Source of the DNA: Argopecten irradians
Taxonomy: Eukaryota > Mollusca > Bivalvia > Pectinida > Pectinidae
Length of the DNA: 64,000 bases
NCBI RefSeq assembly: GCF_041381155.1
Contig: NC_091136.1
Coordinates: 47,544,284 to 47,608,283, forward strand
Direction: 5' to 3'
Part shown: positions 55,661 through 64,000 of the stretch, one piece after another
How positions within the stretch are numbered: the first letter of the stretch is position 1
How the letters are laid out: each line of letters begins with the position of its first letter
Position numbers and translations under genes: made by a program
Notes under the pieces: generated by a model
Database searches by the model: none
What the model saw: only the letters and a program-made list of their open reading frames with translations
Told to the model about the DNA's origin: nothing

Positions 55661-58266
55661 ACCAACCACACCTTGCTTCTATCCAATCAGAGATTATCGA
55701 TCCATGTTTCACCACTCAAGAGTTCCCTTTCTTCTACTTCTTGTAACCTGTCCGTGTTATGTTCTCTGCCTTGTTTTTTCAAATGCTTCCCTTTCGTTTC
55801 CCTTTACTTCTCGATCTCTTCTGTCTTTACGATTCAACCCACCTTACAGGATGCGCAATCATATCACCGCTGGTAGACCTCCTATTCACATTAACCGTCT
55901 TTATTTTTCAACCCCCATGACAGGTAACGATGTATGTGCAGGAGGGCTGCCATCGGATGTTTCTATTGTAAAATATCCTGCATATCAATCACCTTTATTT
56001 TTTAAGAAAAATCTCCCGAATAGTTTCAAAGTGTTTTTTTTTCAAACTCATTTGTGTCCATTTAATATATGTTTTGCTTCTGCAGTTGTGCCACTTCGTT
56101 AGCAATTATTTAACTAATAGCTGGGGATATTCATCCAAATCCAGGTCCTGACTCTGATAGCAGTTTGTCTGTTAGTGCTCTGAGTATCCTTAATTTGAAT
56201 ATCCGCAGTCTGCGGAACAAAGTGAATTATTTGAATTCATTGGTAGACGATATTGATATTTTATGTGTTACGGAAACACATCTTGATGACTCTATTCCAC
56301 ACTCTGACATCCGAATAGATGGTTTCTCTGAACCATTTCGAAAGGATAGAAATATGTTTGGTGGCGGTGTCGCTATGTATATCTCAGAATCCCTTTTCGC
56401 CAAGCGAAGACTTGACCTTGAATCTGATATCACTGAATTAATATTCTCTATCAAATTTGCAACTTATACAGACCCCCTAGTAATAATAGTACTGACCTGT
56501 GGCAGCATCTGCGATATTCGATTGATACTGCATTTGAAGAAACTTCATATGTAATTATCACATGTGATTTAAATGTTGATTTTTCTGTAAATGTCAGAGG
56601 TGATTTAGGTTATATTCTGACAAATTATAATTTATCAAATGTAGTTACCGAGTCTACCAGGCAGTCTGCTACTTCTTCCACACTTCTTGACCCTGTTATA
56701 GTTAATGATTTGGTTGATGTCATTTTTCCTGATGTTGTTAATATTGAGCGAGCAATTAGTGACCATGATGCAGCATTTGTAATAATTAAAATTCCAGTAA
56801 AATTTAACCACTTTTTTAAAAGAAAGGTGTGGCAGTACGAGTATACTAATGTTGAAGAACTAAAGACCACGTTAAGCAGTATCCTGTGGTTTGATATTTT
56901 GAACAATATGCCAAATGTTAATCAAATGTGTATTTTTTTTACTGAAACATTTCTTGATGCTATAAGTAAATGTATTCCTTGTAGAGAAATTCTGGTCAGA
57001 GATACAGACTTGTTAACCGTGGATGAATAACCTCCTCAGACTCTATTTGAGAAAGAGATCGACTTAAAAAATATTTTTTAACCATAGGACAGATCGAAAT
57101 AGGAGTAATTATAAGCATATGAGAAATAAAGTGAATAACATGATAAAAAGGACAAAAGAAATATTCTACGATAATATTGATACAGTGATAGATAATAACA
57201 ATAACAATCCCAAGATATATTGGAAACTTCTTAGAAACATATTTAAAGGACAGAAGAACACAGAAATATCCCCGTTATTGGACTGTACCACTAACGAAAT
57301 GATATATGATAACGACAGTAAATGTGAACTTTTAAATAATTATTTTAGCTCTGTTTCCAACTTACCGGCAAATGAATTAGATAAAGATTTACCATTATTT
57401 GATAGTCGTACTGGCTCTGTTTTATCTGAAATAAATATTGCTCCCAGTGAAATCTTAGACATCTTAGATATATTAAATGTTAAAAAAGCGTCAGGCCCTG
57501 ACGGTATAAGTCATAAAATGTTGAAGTTAGCCTCAAATGAAGTTTGTGTGCCTCTGTCTATTATATTTAATTATTCCCTGTCGTCTGGTGTATATCCTGA
57601 CTCATGTTATGCCTATTTTTTTTAAATCTAATGACCCCAGTATTATTTGAGCGTGTTGTATATAAATACATCTATAATTTCATGATTGATAATGACTTAA
57701 TCTATAAATACCAGGCAGGATTTTTACCCATGCATTCTACCTCACATCAGCTTATTGAAATCTACCACTCAATAATTACCTCCTTAGAAAAGTACGAACA
57801 TTCCATTTTAATATTTTATGATTTTTCGAAGGCTTTCGACATTGTATGGCATAAGGGTCTCATACATAAGCTGAACAATTACGATATATCAGGTCAACTT
57901 CTTCGATGGATAAGTGACTACTTGTGAAACAGAAAACAAGCGGTTTTTGTAAAACAATCATTATATTCTTTTCAAACAATACTTGCTGGTGTTCCTCAAG
58001 GTTCTGTACTCGGACCCTTGTTTTTCCTGATAAACATTGATGATATCTCTTGTAGTCTTGCTTCTCACTCGTCCTCACTTCTTACTCATCCTCGAACTTA
58101 CTTCTAATCGAAAATGATGCACAATCGGACTTAAGAAAACTAGAAATTTTGTCGAAAGATTGGTTGATGAAATTCAATCCCATTAAAACAGAGGCTCTAG
58201 TCATATCTAATCGTCAGTTAACGTATAACCCGTCCCTTACTTTCGATAACACTCCCATCCAGTATT
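55661..58266 (+). pseudogene. Decayed non-LTR retrotransposon (APE endonuclease + reverse transcriptase)
   Basis: A CR1/jockey-like LINE broken by frameshifts and stops. A leader ORF (55704-56102) precedes a GDIHPNPGP motif at about 56122-56150, similar to 2A-type leaders in such elements. Endonuclease fragments (56165-56554) show LNIRSLRNKVNYL, DILCVTETHLD and FGGGVAMYI. The following frames carry the linker and RT: KKASGPDGISHKMLK (about 57480-57525), YQAGFLPMHSTSHQLIE, FYDFSKAFDIVWHKGL (57816-57860) and [13 protein letters not shown] (about 57987-58025). The catalytic [FY]ADD box expected soon after is not seen, as if deleted. A late piece (LSKDWLMKFNPIKTEALVIS) follows, and the 3' end is cut by the 40-bp array. 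It cannot be active. Family assignment is by motif only. Confidence 0.85.
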
Positions 58267-59062
58267 AGTGGTCTCGTACTCCTGACTGTCGGGTAACGTC
58301 GTCAGTACTAGTGGTTCCGTACTCCTGACTGTCGGGTAACGTCGTCAGTATTAGTGGTCTCGTACTCCTGACTGTAGGGTTACGTCGTCAGTACTAGTGG
58401 CCCGTGACTCCCGACTGTCGGGTAACGTCGTCAGTACTAGTGGTTCCGTACTCCTGACTGTCGGGTAACGTCGTCCGTACTAGTGGTCCCGTACACCTGA
58501 CTGTCGGGTAACGTCGCCAGTACTAGTGGCCCGTGACTCCCGACTGTCGGGTAACGTCGTCAGTATTAGTGGTCTCGTACTCCTGACTATCGGGTAACGT
58601 CGTCCGTACTAGTGGTTCAGTACTCCTGACTGTCGGGAACGTCGTCAGTACCTAGGTCTCGTACTCCTGACTGTCGGGTAACGTCGTCAGCGCTAATGCC
58701 GTACTCCTGACTGTCGGGTGACGTCGTCAGCGCTAATGCTGTACTTCTGACTGTCGGGTAACGTCGTCAGCGCTAATGCCGTACTCCTGACTGTCGGGTA
58801 ACGTCGTCAGCGCTAATGCCGTACTCCTGACTGTCGGGTAACGTCGTCAGCGCTAATGCCGTACTCCTGACTGTCGGGTAACGTCGTCAGCGCTAATGCC
58901 GTACTCCTGGCTGTCGGGTAACGTCGTCAGCGCTAATGCCGTACTCCTGGCTGTCAGGTGACGTTGTCAGCGCTAATGCCGTACTCCTGGCTGTCGGGTG
59001 ACGTCGTCAGCGCTAATGTCGTACTCCTGACTGTCGGGTACGTTGACGTCATCAGCGCTAGT
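58267..59062. repeat. 40-bp tandem array, about 20 copies, two subtypes
   Basis: The unit is 'gtactcctgactgtcgggta' followed by 'acgtcgtcag' and a tail. The first ten or so copies end 'tactagtgg(t/c)'; the later ten end 'cgctaatgcc'. The subtype switch near 58690 is abrupt, pointing to separate local expansions. It begins directly at the broken end of the retrotransposon. Confidence 0.93.
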
Positions 59063-59573
59063 GGGGATCAAAATCAGCATAAATTGTGGCTCTGACCATG
59101 ATGCGGCCAAATAAAGGAAACAATGGGAATTCTATAAGTCATTAAGTACTTATCATCACCAGGGAAGGAGTTAAGATATTGTATAAATTTTGACTTTGAC
59201 CCTCAAAGAGCTGGGAGGATGGGGCCCAATTGGGGAAATATAGAAAATACTAAAATCTTTCTTCTGCTGTGGGAATGAAAAACTGCATCCTTTGGTGAAG
59301 GGGAACCAACTCAATAAACCATGGGTATGGTCCCAGGGAGCCAAATGGAAGGGCCCAATAAAAGGGAAAATATTTTAATTAAATCATTCTGCTGTAAAAA
59401 TTGAAGTATTCATACATGATATTTCGTTAATAAGTTTGCAGAATCCTCGGAAGAAGCAAAATTAATCTTATATAAAACATGAGGTCATAAGGGGAAATAC
59501 AGCAAATTCTATAAACTTTAGGTTTTAAAAGTTGTCGAGTGAGACAGGTCCTCTGGGCCTCTTGTTTAGAGTA
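59063..59573. mobile_element. Diverged relative of the 157-bp-unit element
   Basis: Phrases 'gtataaattttgactttgac', 'gggcccaattggggaaatat' and the end 'caggtcctctgggcctcttg' mirror the element at 53304-54741. Units are strongly decayed, and the 5' hairpin is absent or was overwritten by the 40-bp array. Confidence 0.6.
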
Positions 59574-60267
59574 ATTGCTATTGGAGAAATGAAAATTTAA
59601 AGAGCATGTGATCTTTTAAACACTTATGCAAGGTCCAAAATCATGCCTAAACAACAAACTTAACACATATATTTCATGTATTCATTTTTCATTGGTCAAC
59701 AATACATTACATAACAAATGGTTTTTGATGCATCAAGCAATCATCAAGCAATGATATCACAGTGGTTTTGAAAACAGTAAAAAATGTACAAAGGCACACA
59801 TAAAGAGTAGCTTGTTAAATGTTTCATGGGACCATAATTACAATGTAACACTGGATAAAGGTTTAGTTTTCATGAAACATGATAGATATTATAAGGTGTG
59901 ATCACATGATTATGGGGTTCACTGGCGTGATATACAAATATGGATATCACATTATTACTAAACATCACAATACTCACATAATAAATCATAACATGATGTA
60001 AAAGAAAATTACTTTTTTCAGTAACATGTTGCCATTGTTGTTATTGCACAAATAATTCAAATATAATACATATTAAGTTAAACTTCAATGTTCCTATTGA
60101 TACAGATAGACAACAATTTAGATACAGAACAAAACAATTTTTTGCATGTTGAAAATTAAATTACCATTTTTACGGCTAGTCAGTCATCACAATTCACTCT
60201 TCTTCATTTAACCTTAACTAGAATTAGCAGAGGTCTTATGGCACATGATCTTAATATATATTTATGT
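59574..60267 (-). other. 3' flank of the second SIRT2-like gene
   Basis: AT-rich, non-coding. Probably includes the 3' UTR of the minus-strand gene that ends at 60268. No poly(A) signal chosen. Confidence 0.4.
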
Positions 60268-61116
60268 TCATATCTTTCTTTTAGATTTAGATACTGAAAT
60301 CTTAGAATCACTATGCGTCCCAGGTTTCCCAAGGTTCCTGCTTTCTGTACTTTTGGTTTTCTGACTGCTGAACTTCTTCACCTTTGATTTCAACAGCAAC
60401 ACCTCTTTATTGATCTTTGCATGCTCTTGTTTCACAATGTTAACTAGTTCATCCTGATAATAGAAATACATCACATACATATCTATGGACATCTGAAAGT
60501 GTTAGTAAATGTTGACTGTATTGCAGATGGATTACCTTGGTGACATTTTAACTTCAAAAAACAATAAAAAGATTACTGTTCTTGACAAGATTTTCCACAC
60601 ATCTATTTGTATTTTTTAAGTAATTCTTAATACATGTACCCTAACAACATTGAAAAAAAAATAAAACAAGACAATTTCTGAATTCTCACCTTCCAGCCGA
60701 GTTTTTGCGAGAGAGTAAAACATCCATCATCACATGTTCCTTTCCAAAACACATCCCTAAAACATACAGTTGTGTATTTACTTATATACTAGGTACTAGA
60801 GTACCAGGTAAACCTAGATATGATAAATCCACAGAAACCTTCCAGTTACTATTCTTACTTGTTTTTAATTAATTGGTTTGAAATAAATTTAAATATTTTG
60901 CGTTAAAATCACATATTCCATGTAACGCCATAGTATGAGGAATTTTGTTCTGCTAGAGCTTACAATAAGAGGAATGGACTCTAGGTTAGAAGAGGACTTT
61001 TTATAATGATTGACTGTTTGTATGTCAAGGACATCTATATACTTAACATACCTGTAGTTGTCCTTGTCATCAAATTTGAAACCCCCGGTGAAGAATATGA
61101 ATGCGAAATTCACACC
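60268..61116 (-). CDS. Second SIRT2-like sirtuin, last three exons (runs off right edge)
   Basis: Three exons match the last three of the SIRT2 gene at 34938: 61116-61052 (GVNFAFIFFTGGFKFDDKDNYR), 60756-60690 (DVFWKGTCDDGCFTLSQKLGWK, 67 nt as in SIRT2) and 60453-60268 (DELVNIVKQEHAKIN, then a basic Lys/Ser tail to TGA). Splice phases are the same as in SIRT2. The tail is 61 residues against 103. The catalytic core must lie to the right, beyond the minisatellite that fills the preceding intron, so activity cannot be judged. Same strand, identical exon layout and about 25 kb between the 3' ends suggest a tandem duplicate. It could instead be a truncated 3' fragment. The frame is intact in all three exons. 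Confidence 0.8.
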
Positions 61117-61267
61117 CTGGAAAAACTAAATTTCTCAATTATTTGCATATAGAGTTGTTTAAGACTGACTTTAAAAATGAATCAACATTCAATATAGGTA
61201 AAAAGAATTAGTCAAAATATCACCTTGAAATATTGACCCAAGTTGCTCCTAATGCGCGTATGGTTTT

Positions 61268-61348
61268 AGGGTTTTATTAGTTTAACGTCCAATTAACAGC
61301 TAGGGTCATGTAAGAATGTGCCAGGTTTGTTGGTGGAGGTAAGCCAGA
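61268..61348. repeat. Dispersed repeat, 'attaacgtcctattaacagc' family, fragment
   Basis: 'tttattagtttaacgtccaa', 'ttaacagctagggtcatgta' and 'ggaggtaagccagagtaccc' match 39993-40085. The minisatellite starts at its broken end. Confidence 0.6.
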
Positions 61349-64000
61349 GTACCCACTACACTGACTACCAAACACATCATTACCACTACACTGACTACCA
61401 AGCACATCATTACCACTAAACTACCAAGCACATCATCACCACTACACTAACTATCAAGCACATCATTACCACTACACTAACTACCAAGCACATCATTACC
61501 ACTACACTACCATGCACATCATTACCACTACACTGACTACCAAGCACATCATTACCACTACACTAACTACCAAGCACATCATTACCACTACACTAACTAC
61601 CAAGCACATCATTACCACTACACTAACTACCAAGCACATCATTACCACTACACTAACTACCAAGCACATCATCATACCACTACACTAACTACCAAGCACA
61701 TCATTACCACTACACTAACTACCAAGCAATCATTACCACTACACTACCAAGCACATCATTACCACTACACTAACTACCAAGCACATCATTACCACTACAC
61801 TAACTACCAAGCACATCATTACCACTACACTGACTATCAAGCACATCATTACCACTACACTAACTACCAAGCACATTATTACCACTACACTAACTACCAA
61901 GAACATTATTACCACTACACTGACTATCAAGCACATCATTACCACTACACTAACTACCAAGCACATTATTACCACTACACTAACTACCAAGCACATTATT
62001 ACCAAAACACTAACTACCAAGCACATCATTACCACTACACTGACTATCAAGCATATCATTACCACTACACTAACTACCAAGCACATCATTACCACTACAC
62101 TAACTACCAAGCACATCATTACCACTACACTAACTACCAAGCACATCATTACCACTACACTAACTACCAAGCACATCATTACCACTACACTAACTACCAA
62201 GCACATCATTACCACTACACTAACTACCAAGCACATCATTACCACTACACTAACTACCAAGAACATTATTACCACTACACTGACTATAAAGCACATCATT
62301 ACCACTACACTAACTACCAAGCACATTATTACCACTACACTAACTACCAAGCACATCATTACCACTACACTAACTACCAAGAACATTATTACCACTACAC
62401 TAACTACCAAGCACATTATTACCACAACACTAACTACCAAGCACATTATTACCAAAACACTAACTACCAAGAACATTATTACCACTACACTGACTATCAA
62501 GCACATCATTACCACTACACTGACTATCAAGCACATTATTACCACTACACTGACTATCAAACACATCATTACCACTACACTAACTACCAAGCACATCATT
62601 ACCACTACACTAACTACCAAGCACATCATTACCACTACACTAACTACCAAGCACATCATTACCACTACACTAACTACCAAGCACATCATTACCACTACAC
62701 TAACTACCAAGCACATCATTACCACTACACTAACTACCAAGCACATCATTACCACTACACTTACCAAGCACCTAACTACACTACCAAGCACATCATTACC
62801 ACTACACTAACTACCAAGCACATTATTACCACTACACTAACTACCAAGCACATCATTACCACTACACTGACTATCAAGCACATTATTACCACTACACTAA
62901 CTACCAAGCACATCATTACCACTACACTAACTACCAAGCACATTATTACCACTACACTAACTATCAAGCACATCATATTACCACTACACTAACTACCAAG
63001 CACATCATTACCACTACACTAACTACCAAGCACATCATTACCACTACACTAACTACCAAGCACATCATTACCACTACACTAACTACCAAGCACATCATTA
63101 CACTACCATACTACCAAGCACATCATTACCACTACACTAACTACCAAGCACATCATTAGCACTACACTTACTACCAAGCACATCATTACCACTACACTAA
63201 CTACCAAGCACATCATTACCACTACACTAACTACCAAGCACATTATTACCACTACACTAACTACCAAGCACCATCATTACCACTACACTAACTACCAAGC
63301 ACATCATTACCACTACACTAACTACCAAGCACATTATTACCACTACACTAACTACCAAGCACATTATTACCACTACACTAACTACCAAGCACATTATTAC
63401 CACTACACTAACTACCAAGCACATTATTACCACTACACTGACTATCAAGCACATCATTACCACTACACTAACTACCAAGCACATCATTACCACTACACTA
63501 CCAAGCACATCATTACCACTACACTAACTACCAAGCACCATCATTACCACTACACTAACTACCAAGCACATCATTACCACTACACTAACTACCAAGCACA
63601 TCATTACCACTACACTAACTACCAAGCACATCATTACCACTACACTAACTACCAAGCACATCATTACCACTACACTAACTACTAAGCACATTATTACCAC
63701 TACACTAACTACAAGAACATTATTACTACTACACTGACTATCAAGAACATTATTACCACTACACTGACTATCAAGCACATCATTACCACTACACTGACTA
63801 TCAAGCACATTATTACCACTACACTGACTACCAAGCACATCATTACCACTACACTAACTACCAAGCACATCATTACCACTACACTAACTACCAAGCACCA
63901 TCATTACCACTACACTAACTACCAAGCACATCATTACCACTACGCTGACTATCAAGCACATCATTACCACTACACTGACTATCAAGCACATCATTACCAC
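61349..64000. repeat. 30-bp minisatellite, at least 85 copies, running off the window
   Basis: The unit is 'cactaactaccaagcacatc' plus 'attaccacta'. Variants include ctgactatcaag, cacattatt and gaacattatt, plus a few short or slipped copies (near 61430, 61740, 62761, 63105 and 63490). On the minus strand the unit reads as ten codons without a stop (MCLVVSVVVM), giving ORFs up to 350 codons. It lies in an intron of the second SIRT2-like gene. Confidence 0.97.

Noticed and set aside
61739..62791. 350-codon minus-strand ORF of VVSVVVMMCL repeats
   Set aside because: By-product of the 30-bp minisatellite; no non-repeat flanking coding sequence.

Overview
This is nuclear DNA from an animal, most likely a bivalve mollusc (possibly a scallop). 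The gene models have many small GT-AG exons in AT-rich introns. The proteins are metazoan. A homeobox gene looks like the TALE genes expanded in spiralians. The intergenic space is full of repeat types typical of bivalves: elements with short terminal hairpins around 150-170 bp tandem cores, many MITEs, and very long minisatellites. The genus is inference only.

Layout. (1) 1-6466, minus strand: the 5' eight coding exons of PEX6 (peroxisomal AAA+ ATPase); the rest lies beyond the left edge. Tandem duplications cover the splice donors of two consecutive exons. (2) 6467-6771: a short divergent interval shared by PEX6 and ERCC2. (3) 6772-28277, plus strand: a complete 25-exon ERCC2/XPD gene (TFIIH helicase) predicted at 763 aa. 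Its 9.5 kb intron 19 holds a complete antisense TALE homeobox gene (CDS 19070-20605, plus a predicted non-coding first exon near 22 kb). Intron 20 is almost filled by a 27-bp minisatellite that is open on both strands. A 29-bp minisatellite begins inside the last codons and includes the stop codon. (4) 28.3-34.9 kb: 3' UTR, nested repeat elements and a Tc1/mariner-like MITE. (5) 34938-47984, minus strand: a complete 16-exon SIRT2 gene predicted at 453 aa. (6) 48.0-60.2 kb: an intergenic repeat block with three MITEs of one family, a TTAA-flanked MITE, a 2.36 kb foldback element built from GACGAAAA palindromes, a 157-bp-unit tandem element, a hairpin MITE, a decayed non-LTR retrotransposon and a 40-bp tandem array. 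(7) 60268-61116, minus strand: the last three exons of a second SIRT2-like gene, whose upstream part runs through a 30-bp minisatellite (61.35 kb to the window end) and off the right edge.

The host genes do not form one pathway. PEX6 and ERCC2 are housekeeping genes sharing a probable bidirectional promoter. The homeobox gene is a nested developmental regulator. The two sirtuins look like a local tandem duplication. Gene calls rest on conserved residues and on splice phases that close exactly through every exon. Transcript ends, promoters and repeat classifications are less certain. I saw no CRISPR array and no convincing functional tRNA or rRNA gene.
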